From: Pseudomonas fluorescens
GTDB lineage: Bacteria; Pseudomonadota; Gammaproteobacteria; Pseudomonadales; Pseudomonadaceae
Direction of reading: 5' to 3'
Assembly: GCF_902497895.1 (NCBI RefSeq)
Contig: NZ_CABVHQ010000047.1
Coordinates: 1 to 48,421 of the forward strand
Length of the DNA stretch: 48,421 nt
A program made the position numbers and the translations under genes. This document shows positions 24,591 through 37,655 of this stretch, piece after piece (within the stretch, counting starts at the first letter, position 1; each line of letters begins with the position of its first letter). The notes beneath the pieces were generated by a model that saw only the letters and a list, made by a program, of their open reading frames with translations, was not told the DNA's origin and did no database searches.

Positions 24591-25520
24591 TCAACGCCCC
24601 AGCAACCGCGCCAGCCCGACACTCATCGGGGTCTGCTGCGGAAATATGAAACGTTGCAGCAGCCGTTGATTGTTCGCCCGCGAGTGACGGATATCACCGG
24701 AACGCGCCGGACCATAGGTCACCGGCGGCAACTCCCCCACCACTTCGGCCAGAGCTGCGAGCAGTTGCTTGAGCGTGGTCGCCTGGTTCAACCCGACATT
24801 GATCGCGCCCGCTTCCACCTGCGGCGCTTCAATGGCTTGCACCAGTACGTCCACCAGGTCTTCGACATACACGAAATCGCGAGTCTGCTCACCGTCACCG
24901 AACACCGTGATCGGCAGTCCTTTTTGCGCCCGCTCGCTGAAAATGCTGATCACCCCGGAATAGGGTGATGATGGATCCTGACGCGGACCGAAGATGTTGA
25001 AGAAACGGAACACCACCGGCTCCAGCCCGTGCTGACGGCGGTAGAAGTCGAGGTAGTATTCACTCGCCAGTTTGTCCGAGGCGTAAGGTGTCAACGGTGC
25101 CTTGGGCGTGTCTTCGTCGATCGACGCACCCTCGCCATTGTTGCCATAGACCGCCGCACTCGAGGCGAACAGCACGCGTTTGACCCCGGCCTGACGCATC
25201 GCTTCGCAGACATTCAGGGTGCCAATGAAGTTGCTCTGATGAGTGCGCACCGGGTCATCCACCGAGGCCTGCACCGAAGCCACGGCCGCGAGATGTGCGA
25301 CCGCCTGGCAACCGAGCATGGCCCGCGCCACCAGAGCGGCATCGGCGACATCGCCTTCAATGAGTTCGACCCGAGGGTTGTCCAGCGCCAGGTTGCTGCG
25401 TTTGCCGGTGGATAAATCATCGAGGATCCGCACCGAATACCCCTTGGCGAGCAAGGCGTCGACCAGGTGCGAACCAATAAATCCGGCACCGCCGGTGATC
25501 AAAACAGGACCGTCAGCCAT
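24591..25520 (-). CDS. NAD-dependent nucleotide-sugar epimerase/dehydratase
   Basis: A 309-residue extended SDR: Rossmann motif ITGGAGFIGSHLVDALLAKG, DLSTGKRSNL, then HLAAVASV, the catalytic SSAAVYG with Y-x3-K (PYASDKLASEYY), and FFNIFGPRQDP. It looks like UDP-glucose 4-epimerase or a dTDP-sugar enzyme; the exact substrate cannot be read. The start is ATG 25520 (MADGPVLITGG); the longer frame lies inside the preceding gene. Its first 8 nt overlap the end of the RmlD-like gene, which implies translational coupling. Possible roles are LPS or exopolysaccharide sugar supply. Confidence 0.88.
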   Translation of the reverse strand: MADGPVLITGGAGFIGSHLVDALLAKGYSVRILDDLSTGKRSNLALDNPRVELIEGDVADAALVARAMLGCQAVAHLAAVASVQASVDDPVRTHQSNFIGTLNVCEAMRQAGVKRVLFASSAAVYGNNGEGASIDEDTPKAPLTPYASDKLASEYYLDFYRRQHGLEPVVFRFFNIFGPRQDPSSPYSGVISIFSERAQKGLPITVFGDGEQTRDFVYVEDLVDVLVQAIEAPQVEAGAINVGLNQATTLKQLLAALAEVVGELPPVTYGPARSGDIRHSRANNQRLLQRFIFPQQTPMSVGLARLLGR

Positions 25521-26397
25521 GGCGATAAAACCTATCCAGTAAGCCCGGGAGTGCCGCACGCCAGGCGCGGGGCTTGATCCCGAAAGTGTGGAGAATCTTC
25601 TTGCAAGCCAACACCGCGTGCTGTGGCTCTTCGCCAGCATCCGGGCGCGCGGCATGGGCTTGTGCAGTCGGCGATTCAATCGCTAGCGAGTGTAGCTGAC
25701 GCGCCTCGGTCAGGATCGCCTGACCCAATGCCAGCGGCGTGGTCGCCTCCTGCCCGGCATAGTGGTAGGTGCCCCACAGCGGTGCCGAGCAATCCAGTTG
25801 CTTGAGCACCGAGATAATCACTCGCGCCGCATCATCCACCGGCGTCGGGTTGCCCCGCCGGTCATCGGCCATCAGTAATTCTTCAGGCTGTTCAGCACGC
25901 GCGAGGAAACGCCCGAGGGTTCCGTCGGCGCTGTCATCGAGCAGCCAGCCAAATCGCAACAAGACATGTTGTGGACAGGTCGCACGGACACTCTGCTCCA
26001 TCCGCCATAAGGCCTGGCCACGCGATCCCAGGGGTACCGGTTCGTCTTTTTCGCTATAGGCCGTGGCTCGCGAACCATCGAACACCCGGTAGCTGGAAGG
26101 CTGCATCAGGACAATGTTGTGATGCTTGCACAGTTCGGCAAGGCGCTCGATCGCCCGTTCCTGGCCGGCCAGACGCGCCTCGGGGACCGACTCCGCCTGA
26201 AACCAGTCGAAGTAGTACGCAAGGTTGATCAAGGCATCCGGCCGGGTGTCGTCGAGCAGTTGCGTCAGGCTCGCGGCATCCCAGCCGGCTTCTGGCGGAC
26301 GGGGGGCGAGGAAACCGATATCTTCCTCCGCACCGAGGCGAATCAGCGCCTGCCCAAGGGCATTTCCGCCGCCCAGTAACATAAGGCGCATTCGCAT
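25513..26397 (-). CDS. RmlD-like sugar-nucleotide-binding SDR protein
   Basis: A 294-residue protein with N-terminal LMLLGGGNALGQALIRLG (nucleotide-binding turn), DDTRPDALINLAYYFDWFQAE, LMQPSSYRVFDGSR and LLRFGWLLDD, the layout of RmlD (dTDP-4-dehydrorhamnose reductase). The canonical catalytic YxxK is not clear: YSEKDEP, in the place where RmlD has YxExD, is present, but the lysine partner is uncertain, so activity is open. The start is ATG 26397 or the ATG two codons later. Coupled to the epimerase gene by an 8-nt overlap. Confidence 0.8.
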   Translation of the reverse strand: MRMRLMLLGGGNALGQALIRLGAEEDIGFLAPRPPEAGWDAASLTQLLDDTRPDALINLAYYFDWFQAESVPEARLAGQERAIERLAELCKHHNIVLMQPSSYRVFDGSRATAYSEKDEPVPLGSRGQALWRMEQSVRATCPQHVLLRFGWLLDDSADGTLGRFLARAEQPEELLMADDRRGNPTPVDDAARVIISVLKQLDCSAPLWGTYHYAGQEATTPLALGQAILTEARQLHSLAIESPTAQAHAARPDAGEEPQHAVLACKKILHTFGIKPRAWRAALPGLLDRFYRHG

Positions 26398-26540
26398 AAA
26401 GTCAGCAGGCCCAGTCTGTGTAGAACGATGGTTTTTATCACAAAGCCTTGGGGCCTTGCCGTTGATAACTACCTGAATCGTTGCATTTTGCGGGTTTCCA
26501 GCGCAACCGTCACTTATAAAGTGCTGCAGAGTACCCAGGC

Positions 26541-26670
26541 GTAGCAGCTGCCGAAGGCTGGGTTCGGCCGCGAAGCGGTCGTAGAACATGCCATTGTGAT
26601 CTGTCAGGTTGAACGAGTTAGTCCAATTACGACTGCTGCGCAGCCGAACGCAGCCTTCGGCAGCTGCTAC
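26541..26670. repeat. REPIN between the RmlD-like gene and lhr
   Basis: GTAGCAGCTGCCGAAGGCTG and its complement at the outer edges, with inner GGTTCGGCCGCGAAGCGGTC and GACTGCTGCGCAGCCGAACG arms. It lies in the 326-bp divergent promoter region, where I see no other clear feature. Confidence 0.88.
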
Positions 26671-26723
26671 GGGACTCTAGCCATGGGTTGCAAGTTCTGC
26701 CCATCGGCCGCATAAATCTCTGC

Positions 26724-31043
<4,320 letters not shown>

Positions 31044-31046
<3 letters not shown>

Positions 31047-31107
31047 AAACAACATCAACCCTTGTGGGCTTGCGCTACGGACTGAAAACAACATCAAACC
31101 TTGTGGG
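31044..31107. repeat. Short tandem duplication after lhr
   Basis: CTGAAAACAACATCAACCCT followed by TGTGGG (from 31044) is repeated at 31082 with one change, a 38-bp tandem step that begins in the lhr stop codon region and runs into the REPIN. Confidence 0.7.
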
Positions 31108-31200
31108 AGCGAGCTTGCTCGCGATGGACGTTAACGATAACGCGTGTTGCCTGAATAAACGCGCCGCCCTTGAGCCCATCGCGAGCAAGCTCGCTCCTAC
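31103..31200. repeat. REPIN between lhr and the mscS-type gene
   Basis: GTGGGAGCGAGCTTGCTCGC ... GCGAGCAAGCTCGCTCCTAC with loop GACGTTAACGATAACGCGTG. The loop is shared almost base for base with the REPIN at 36311-36407. The right edge contains the TAG stop of the mscS-type gene. Confidence 0.92.
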
Positions 31201-33314
31201 TGCGTACTCGGCCGATCCGGCAACAACAGCAAATGACTGTCCGCCGGCGGCCCCTCATCCTCAGGCTCATCCACCTGGCCACCGCGAACAGGCAGCAAAA
31301 CCTGCTGTGGATAAGTTTGCGCGAAATGCACCCAAGGGCTGTTATCCACAAGCTTTTTCAGGCGCTGGTTGAATGCCCGGTTCACCACATATTGCCCACC
31401 CGACACCGTGCGGAACTGTGCGGTCAGCACCACCCCGTTGAGGTCCATCTTGTCCACGCCGAACACTTCCAGCGGACCTTGCAGGTTGTATTTGAGGAAT
31501 GGATCTTCACTGATTGAACGCCCGGCCTCGTGGATCAGTTCAATGGCCTTGTCGACATCGGTATCGTAGTTGAACTGCACCGAGAAGAACGCATAGGCGA
31601 ATTGCCGCGACTGATTGGTGACCGCCTTGATCTGGCCAAACGGCACCGAATGCACGAAGCCCTTGCCATCACGCAGACGCAGGGTGCGAATGGTCAGGCC
31701 CTCGACCGTGCCGGCGTGGCCGGAATCGAGCACCACCCAATCGCCAATCGACAGCGTGTCTTCGATGATGATGAACAGCCCGGTGATCACGTCCTGGACC
31801 AATTGCTGCGAACCGAAACCGATCGCCAGCCCGACCACCCCGGCACCGGCCAGCAGTGGCGCAACGTTTATCCCCAGGTTGGCCATGGTGGTGATCGCAC
31901 AGATCACCACCAGAATGATTTTGATCGCGTTGCGCAGCAGCGGCAGGATGGTTTTCACCCGAGTACTGGGCTGGCGCGCCGAGCGCTTGCTGACCGGTGG
32001 CTTCAAGGCCTCCTGAATCGCCGTATCGAGTACCACCCACAACAGCCAGGTCACCAGCAAAATCAGCCCGATACTGCTCAACGAGTCACTGATGGCCCGG
32101 CCCATCGAATTGCGCTCAGCGAACTCGAACAATGACACACCCCAGATCCGCCCCAGCACTTCGATGAATGCGACGGCCAGAACAATCCTCAGCAGCGCAT
32201 GCAACAGGCTGAGGAATCGTTCCCTGTACGCGCTGATTCGCTGAACAGTCAAGGCACTGCGAGGCTTGAACAGATGCTGGAGCAAGGTGCTCAAGAACAC
32301 CATGGCGATCAGCAGCACGGTGGTCATCAACGCACAGCGCAGCGCCTTCTGGCTGTCTTCACCGGCGCCGATCACGTTGATTGCCGAGACCAGCACCATC
32401 AGCAGGATCGGCCAGTACCAGAGCCCGGAAAAAATCCGTAGTGACTCCTGCAACGCTGGCTGCTTCACGCGTTGGGACAGCGATCGATTGCGAATCAGAT
32501 GGGCGACCGGGCGGCGCAGACGGATCACCAGCAAACCGAAGATTATCGACGCGAAAAAACCGGTGAACACCGCGACGCTGCTGGTGATATTGCCGCCCAC
32601 CTGGCGGGCGATCTGCGGGCTGGTCAGGGCATCGCTCAGCGCGGCGAAAAAGCCTATCAGGAACAGCGGCAGCGCCGAATAGCCACGGATAATACGCACG
32701 GCCGGGCGCTTGTGTCCGACGTTGAACATCACGATCAGACACAGCAACGCCGAGGTCGAGAAAATACCGCTGCTGGTGGCGTAGGCAAAACACAACGCCA
32801 GCGCCTTGCCGATCGAGGCTTGCAGAAAGTGGCTGACGAACAGCGTCAGAGGCACGCAGATGACGGCCGGCAAGGTGTACGGCAGCAGATAGCGGAGCAG
32901 CGCCCGACTGCGCGCGCGGGTATTGAGCCATCGATGCTGGTTGAGGCGCTTGGCGAGCACGCCGCCGAGCAGGCTGAGAAGCGCAAAAGCGCCGCCCCAC
33001 ACACTGGACAACAGCAGGAAATCACCGATCAGGCTCCAGGTCGAACGCGACGAGGGCTGGTTGACCAGCCGATCCACCTCACTCACGGCGCGATCGGCGC
33101 GCAGACGCCAGGCGTCCACCAGGTCTTCATTGAGGTCGAGTTGGTCCTGGACTTCATCAATGCTTGAACTGATTGCCCCGAGCAACCCGCCCTCGACCAG
33201 CAGTTCCGGTTTTTCCGGTGGTGGGGCAACGGTCGAGGTCGTTGCCGCCGTCATTTCGCCACTGCCGAAGATCAGCAGCGTTCCAAGCAGTAACGCGGTC
33301 CTGAGTTTGAACAA
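31197..33314 (-). CDS. Large MscS-type mechanosensitive channel
   Basis: A 705-residue inner-membrane channel that would release solutes during hypo-osmotic shock. It has a signal peptide (LLLGTLLIFGSGEMTA), a ~80-residue periplasmic coil, about ten hydrophobic helices, then the MscS core: pore helix TM3 with VAPLLAGAGVVGLAIGFGSQ, DVITGLFIIIEDTLSIGDWV and the cytoplasmic beta and alpha/beta domains (KGFVHSVPFGQIKAVTN). The length resembles YbdG/YbiO-type channels rather than the 286-aa MscS. It neighbours glycine betaine catabolism genes, osmolyte-related but independently transcribed. The TAG stop is supplied by a REP edge. Confidence 0.92.
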   Translation of the reverse strand: MFKLRTALLLGTLLIFGSGEMTAATTSTVAPPPEKPELLVEGGLLGAISSSIDEVQDQLDLNEDLVDAWRLRADRAVSEVDRLVNQPSSRSTWSLIGDFLLLSSVWGGAFALLSLLGGVLAKRLNQHRWLNTRARSRALLRYLLPYTLPAVICVPLTLFVSHFLQASIGKALALCFAYATSSGIFSTSALLCLIVMFNVGHKRPAVRIIRGYSALPLFLIGFFAALSDALTSPQIARQVGGNITSSVAVFTGFFASIIFGLLVIRLRRPVAHLIRNRSLSQRVKQPALQESLRIFSGLWYWPILLMVLVSAINVIGAGEDSQKALRCALMTTVLLIAMVFLSTLLQHLFKPRSALTVQRISAYRERFLSLLHALLRIVLAVAFIEVLGRIWGVSLFEFAERNSMGRAISDSLSSIGLILLVTWLLWVVLDTAIQEALKPPVSKRSARQPSTRVKTILPLLRNAIKIILVVICAITTMANLGINVAPLLAGAGVVGLAIGFGSQQLVQDVITGLFIIIEDTLSIGDWVVLDSGHAGTVEGLTIRTLRLRDGKGFVHSVPFGQIKAVTNQSRQFAYAFFSVQFNYDTDVDKAIELIHEAGRSISEDPFLKYNLQGPLEVFGVDKMDLNGVVLTAQFRTVSGGQYVVNRAFNQRLKKLVDNSPWVHFAQTYPQQVLLPVRGGQVDEPEDEGPPADSHLLLLPDRPSTQ

Positions 33315-33456
33315 AATGCAGGGCTCCTTCAGCAGAATGGGTAAAGAACTGATCGGGAAAAGCCCGACAAGTTCGCCTTCGCGATGCCCATGCCCGAAAA
33401 ATCCCGACCATCTTGACCCTTTAACTGCCTGTCAACCCAGCTTTTATGCCCTCACA

Positions 33457-34557
33457 TCAGAATTCGATCCGTACATCACCCTTCGGCACGCTGCAGCACG
33501 AGAGAATAAAACCTTCGGCCTCGTCTTCTTCGGTAATCCCGCCGTTGTGCTCCATCTCGACTTCCCCGCCGAGTTTCATCACCTTACAGGTGCCGCAGAT
33601 GCCCATGCCGCAGGCTTTGGGAATCAACAGGCCAAGCTTGGCGGCGGCGGCATGCACGGTTTCGCCCGGTGCGACGCGAATGCTTTTGCCGGAGGCGGTG
33701 AATTCCACCTGATGCAGGTCGGCCACATCGATTTCCGGAGCGTCGGCTGCCTGTTCGGCTTGTTCCACCGCATCGGCCCGCGCTTCCGGCGGAGTCGCGC
33801 CGAAGGATTCTTCGTGATAACGCGACATGTCGAAGCCGTTGGCTTCGAGCATGCGTTTGACCGCGTTCATGTACGGCGTCGGGCCACAGCAGAACACTTC
33901 GCGTTCAAGGAAGTCCGGCGCCATCAATTCGAGCATCTTCAGATTCAGGTAACCGCGATAACCGGCCCAGGGTTCGCCCAGACCATGTTTCTCACAGATC
34001 AGGTGCAGGCTGAAGTTGTCGATCCGCGACGCCATGTGTTCCAGCTCGCGGTGATAAATGATGTCTTTAGGCGAGCGGGCGCTGTGGATAAACACCATAT
34101 CGACATTGCCATTGGTGTCATAGAACCAGCGGGCCATGGACATCACCGGGGTGATACCGACGCCACCGCTGAGGTAGAGCACTTTCGGCGCGGTGAAGTC
34201 CATTGCATTGAACAACCCGACCGGGCCGTGCACCGCCAGTTCCTGACCTTCATGCAAGGTGTCGTGCAACCAGTTCGAGACCTTGCCGCCGGGCACCCGC
34301 TTGATGGTTACCGAAAAGCTGTACGGCACCGAAGGCGAGCTGGAAATGGTATAGGAGCGCATGACCGGCACTCCGTCGATTTCCAGCTCCAGGGTGACGA
34401 ACTGCCCGGGCTTGAAGAAAAACAGAATGGGCTGATCAGCCATGAAACAAAAGGTGCGCACGTCCCAGGTTTCCTGGATGACTTTGACGCAACGGACGAT
34501 GTGCCGACCATTGGCCCAGGTCTGGGTTGTTACCGGGTTCAGGAAGCTGTTGGACAT
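33457..34557 (-). CDS. gbcB: Glycine betaine monooxygenase reductase subunit
   Basis: Electron-transfer partner of GbcA: passes electrons from NAD(P)H through FAD and a 2Fe-2S cluster. The 366-aa product has the FAD motif RSYTISSSPS, the NAD-binding LSGGVGITPVMSM, CGPTPYMNAV, and a C-terminal plant-type ferredoxin domain with CGMGICGTCKVMKLGG and a final Cys in LSCCSVPKGD. The start is ATG 34557 with GGAG 8 nt upstream; a GTG 12 nt earlier is possible. It is divergent from gbcA across a 441-bp region with a long palindrome. In P. aeruginosa both are induced by GbdR. Confidence 0.95.
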   Translation of the reverse strand: MSNSFLNPVTTQTWANGRHIVRCVKVIQETWDVRTFCFMADQPILFFFKPGQFVTLELEIDGVPVMRSYTISSSPSVPYSFSVTIKRVPGGKVSNWLHDTLHEGQELAVHGPVGLFNAMDFTAPKVLYLSGGVGITPVMSMARWFYDTNGNVDMVFIHSARSPKDIIYHRELEHMASRIDNFSLHLICEKHGLGEPWAGYRGYLNLKMLELMAPDFLEREVFCCGPTPYMNAVKRMLEANGFDMSRYHEESFGATPPEARADAVEQAEQAADAPEIDVADLHQVEFTASGKSIRVAPGETVHAAAAKLGLLIPKACGMGICGTCKVMKLGGEVEMEHNGGITEEDEAEGFILSCCSVPKGDVRIEF

Positions 34558-34998
34558 GCGGGTCTCCACGGCCGACTGTCGGCCTCATGTTGGCGATTCT
34601 GCTCAAGGTGCGAACCGACCACTTACCTATCTGCGACATTCACATACTTATCGCGACCAGCCCCCAACCACCGGGGGTTGCGCGTCGGGAACAGATTGGG
34701 CCATGTCGCCCATGGATAAGATTCCCGAGGCGCGCGACCGCACACTCGCTTCAACAGATAACAGCTGATTTATTAGCCTTGCGTAGCACCATGGCCTGTG
34801 TGGCGGGTTTGGCTGGATCAAGTTCGGATGCATGGAGTTCTGAGCCAAGGCGGCGCGACGAGTCATAGCCCGCTATGGCGAGGAGCGCCAACGCAGGATC
34901 AGGACTTCAGGCGCCGAACTTGACCAGCCAAACCCGCCACACAGGCCACCAGTAGCCACTTTCGCCGGCCACACAGAATGGCCATGAGGACTTAAACG
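34558..34998. promoter_or_regulatory. gbcB-gbcA divergent control region
   Basis: 441 bp between two divergent genes that are GbdR-controlled in P. aeruginosa. The gbcB-proximal part holds the leader and candidate sites I cannot place with confidence. The gbcA-proximal half (34792-34948) is a large interrupted palindrome listed separately. No open reading frame in it looks real. Confidence 0.7.
34792..34948. repeat. Long interrupted palindrome between gbcB and gbcA
   Basis: The left arm at 34792-34827 (beginning TGGCCTGTGTGGCGGGTTTG) and the right arm at 34914-34948 are complementary over 35 of 36 positions, with one inserted A. The 86-bp interior is itself an imperfect inverted repeat centred on CATAGCCCGCTATG (34864-34877). 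The whole could fold into one long hairpin. It may be a mobile palindromic element of the genus or a regulatory or terminator structure that insulates the two promoters. Confidence 0.85.
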
Positions 34999-36291
34999 AT
35001 GGACGTCACCGCAACCCTGAGCTTGGGCGATCCGCTGGAACCCGCACGCAAGGCCACCGCAGAGATGCTGCAAAGCCGCGAGCGGACTTTCTCTCTGCCG
35101 CAGCCGTTTTACTCTGATGAGCGGCTGTTCGATATCGACATGCAGGAAATCTTCCAGAAAGAGTGGTTGATCGCCGGCATGACCTGCGAAATCCCGACCA
35201 AGGGCAACTTCCTGACCCTGCAGATCGGCAAGAACCCGATCATCGTCATTCGTGGCGCCGAAGGTCAGGTGCATGCGTTCCACAACGTCTGCCGCCACCG
35301 CGGTTCACGGCTGTGCACCAGCGAAAAAGGCAAGGTCGCCAAGCTGGTTTGCCATTACCACCAGTGGACCTACGAGCTGGACGGGCGCCTGCTGTTCGCC
35401 GGCACCGAGATGGGCGCCGACTTCGACATGAAGCAGTACGGCCTCAAGCCGGTGAATGTGAAGACCGCCGGTGGCTACATCTTTATCAGCCTGGCGCAGA
35501 ACCCACCGGCCATTGATGACTTCCTGTCGACGCTGAACCATTACATGGAACCGTACGACATGGAGAACACCAAGGTGGCGATTCAGACCACCTTGTTCGA
35601 AAAAGCCAACTGGAAGCTGGTGCTGGAAAACAACCGCGAGTGCTACCACTGCAACGCCTCGCACCCGGAACTGCTGAAAACCCTGCTGGAATGGGACGAC
35701 GTCACCGACCCGCGCGCCGACCAGGCGTTCAAGGACCACGTGGCCGCCTCCGCTTCTGCCTGGGAAGCCGAGAAGATCCCTTACGCACACGCCAGCTTCG
35801 GCCTGCGTAACCGCATCGTGCGCATGCCGCTGCTCAAGGGCGCCGTATCGATGACCATCGATGGCAAGCAAGGCTGCAAAAAACTCATGGGGCGGATCCA
35901 GAACCCGGACCTGGGCTCGATGCGTATCCTGCACCTGCCCCATTCCTGGAACCACTGCATGGGCGATCACATCATCGTCTTCACGGTGTGGCCGATCAGC
36001 GCCCAGGAAACCATGGTCACCACCAAGTGGATCGTGCACAAGGACGCGGTCGAAGGAGTGGATTACGACGTCGAGCGCATGCGCCAGGTCTGGGATGCGA
36101 CCAACGACCAGGACCGTCGTCTGGCCGAAGAAAACCAGCGCGGCATCAACTCCACCGCCTATCAGCCTGGTCCGTACTCCAAGACCTATGAGTTCGGTGT
36201 GGTGAACTTTGTGGACTGGTACAGCGAGCGTCTGCTGAACAACCTCGGGGCCGAAGCCCCGGCTTACCTCAAGGGCGTCGCAGCACAGTAA
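34999..36291 (+). CDS. gbcA: Glycine betaine monooxygenase, Rieske oxygenase subunit
   Basis: Removes one methyl group of glycine betaine as formaldehyde, giving dimethylglycine. The 430-residue product has the Rieske cluster ligands in CRHRGSRLC (near 97) and CHYHQWTYEL (near 117), and the mononuclear iron site in NNRECYHCNASHPEL (near 211-225). It is close to the choline-monooxygenase-like group of Rieske enzymes. Start ATG 34999 after AGGACTTAAACG. Electrons come from GbcB. Downstream demethylation is by DgcAB, encoded 4.6 kb away on the other strand. Confidence 0.96.
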   Translation: MDVTATLSLGDPLEPARKATAEMLQSRERTFSLPQPFYSDERLFDIDMQEIFQKEWLIAGMTCEIPTKGNFLTLQIGKNPIIVIRGAEGQVHAFHNVCRHRGSRLCTSEKGKVAKLVCHYHQWTYELDGRLLFAGTEMGADFDMKQYGLKPVNVKTAGGYIFISLAQNPPAIDDFLSTLNHYMEPYDMENTKVAIQTTLFEKANWKLVLENNRECYHCNASHPELLKTLLEWDDVTDPRADQAFKDHVAASASAWEAEKIPYAHASFGLRNRIVRMPLLKGAVSMTIDGKQGCKKLMGRIQNPDLGSMRILHLPHSWNHCMGDHIIVFTVWPISAQETMVTTKWIVHKDAVEGVDYDVERMRQVWDATNDQDRRLAEENQRGINSTAYQPGPYSKTYEFGVVNFVDWYSERLLNNLGAEAPAYLKGVAAQ

Positions 36292-36310
36292 AGGAAAAGA
36301 GGTCCCTGTT

Positions 36311-36407
36311 GTAGGAGCGAGCTTGCTCGCGATGGACGTTAACGATAACGCGTGTTTTCTGAATAACGCGCCGTCTTTGAGTCCATCGCGAGCAAGCTCG
36401 CTCCTAC
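36311..36407. repeat. REPIN downstream of gbcA
   Basis: GTAGGAGCGAGCTTGCTCGC ... GCGAGCAAGCTCGCTCCTAC, with the same loop (GACGTTAACGATAACGCGTG) as the REPIN at 31103-31200. Confidence 0.92.
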
Positions 36408-36772
36408 AGGGGGCAGCGTTCGCTTAAAGCGTTCTGACAATCAACTCCAGTCCATCGCCGCAAACCCATCTCCCACCTCGCGGCCCCCCGCCCCAATTCG
36501 TGATCCCCCATCAGCTCTTATAACTGTACGAAATATGAACTATCGCTGCCGGACCTATACGCACCAAGGGTCCTGACACTTCACCAACAAGTTATCCACA
36601 TAGCCACCCACAGTTAATGTGGGCAAGTCGAGATTCGCCCTCAACTTTATTCACACAAACCCAAGAAAATCCGTGACTTATCCAGAAGCAGGGTTTTTAC
36701 CAGGAACTGGCTGTTTTTTGATCACATCGCGCAAAGCCAAGCAGAGCGCGGCCTGCAGCGGAAGGCAAACAC

Positions 36773-36808
36773 CTTATCCACAGAAGCGCCAACAGACTTT
36801 GGGGGCAA
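36773..36808 (+). repeat. Direct repeat copy A (contains TTATCCACA)
   Basis: CTTATCCACAG followed by AAGCGCCAACAGACTTTGGG and GGCAA. It differs at one position from copy B (36965-37000). The sequence after it, CTTTGGATAATTCGC, has a further weak box in the other direction. Confidence 0.8.
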
Positions 36809-36964
36809 CTTTGGATAATTCGCTCTTCCTTGTGGAAAACCGCTCCGCGCCCCGAAATATCTGGGTTTGGACGGTGTTCTAGAGGTCAAAAGGCTTGATT
36901 GGTCGATTTTCAATCAAATCTCTGAAAGCAACGTTTTACGTGGGCTACAGAGGATAGCGAACAT

Positions 36965-37000
36965 CTTATCCACAGAACCGCCAACAGACTTTGGGGGCAA
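36965..37000 (+). repeat. Direct repeat copy B (contains TTATCCACA)
   Basis: Same 36-bp unit as copy A with C for G at one place. It is preceded by GAACAT, as is copy C, and about 65 bp upstream by TGGTCGATTTTC, also shared with copy C. A separate TTATCCACA follows at 37032. Confidence 0.8.
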
Positions 37001-37071
37001 GTATTCACCGGGAGGGAGACTGGGGATTTCCTTATCCACAGAAAAAAGCTCGGAAAAACGGTGAGTTACGC

Positions 37072-37160
37072 TGGTCGATTTTCGTACAAGCGGCTGTAAG
37101 CGTTGATTTGTATAGCGTACAGCGAGGCGCGAACATCTTATCCACAGAACCGCTAACAGG
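37072..37160 (+). repeat. Direct repeat copy C, diverged (contains TTATCCACA)
   Basis: Begins GGTCGATTTTCG, then a diverged stretch, GCGAACATCTTATCCACAG and AACCGCTAACAGGGATTGTG. It matches copy B at both ends with a variable middle, so the unit is roughly 100-190 bp. Confidence 0.65.
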
Positions 37161-37175
37161 GATTGTGGGTAAAAA

Positions 37176-37655
37176 TCACCTGCTGTTCCTTCTGATTTGT
37201 GTTGAAGCAGTTAAGCCCTCTCCAGTTACCGAAGAGCGTCTACTTTGGACTGTATTCATCGGAATGTTGACCTGAGGGGGATTCGGAATAGCGGCCGCGG
37301 GTACTTGAGGAGGACTATTTCCATTCCATATATGCCTGACACCATTTCGAAAGTATTGCCAGGGTTTAGCCTGTCTCAAGATATCTTGGGCACCAATAAA
37401 GGTTCTTGTTGCGACACCTGCAACCGAAAGGGCAGTCCCTACGTTTGACACAATCGCGCCCACTGGGTATCCCGCCAGTTGCATGCCTGCTCCGACAATA
37501 GAAATAGGAGACCCTACCAGGCTGATCCGGGCGGCGTTCAGCGCCAACCCCATCGGGCGCGTCTTAACCACGGTGGTAACGGTTGCAGTAATGATTCCAA
37601 GATGGAGTGCGATGGTTTCCAAACGTTGGATCAATAGAGAAATGATCGCAAACTG
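37176..37655 (-). other. Variable-tail segment of the rhs gene
   Basis: The part of the gene after the DPSG junction, about 159 codons. Base composition shifts to more A+T at this junction (for example CCATTCCATATATGCC near the 3' end). This is the position where Rhs tails recombine. Confidence 0.6.

Larger units (their letters stand above)
36408..37175. other. Gene-free, A+T-richer repeat region with DnaA-box 9-mers
   Basis: 768 bp between gbcA and rhs without a credible gene; the frames here are short, overlapping and lack ribosome sites. It contains five perfect TTATCCACA sites, all on the plus strand (36592, 36774, 36966, 37032, 37138), and imperfect direct repeats. It is richer in A+T than the flanks. 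It could be leftover DNA from rhs tail exchange, a replication-related site, or both. Confidence 0.6.

Noticed and set aside
36408..37175. Chromosomal replication origin oriC
   Set aside because: dnaA, dnaN, rpmH and gidA are not nearby and the boxes are repeat-borne and all in one direction. A DnaA-binding accessory site remains possible and is listed as a finding.
36619..37275. Three overlapping plus-strand frames of 65-94 residues in the repeat region
   Set aside because: They lack ribosome sites, and similarities such as ANILSTEP between them only reflect the underlying DNA repeats.
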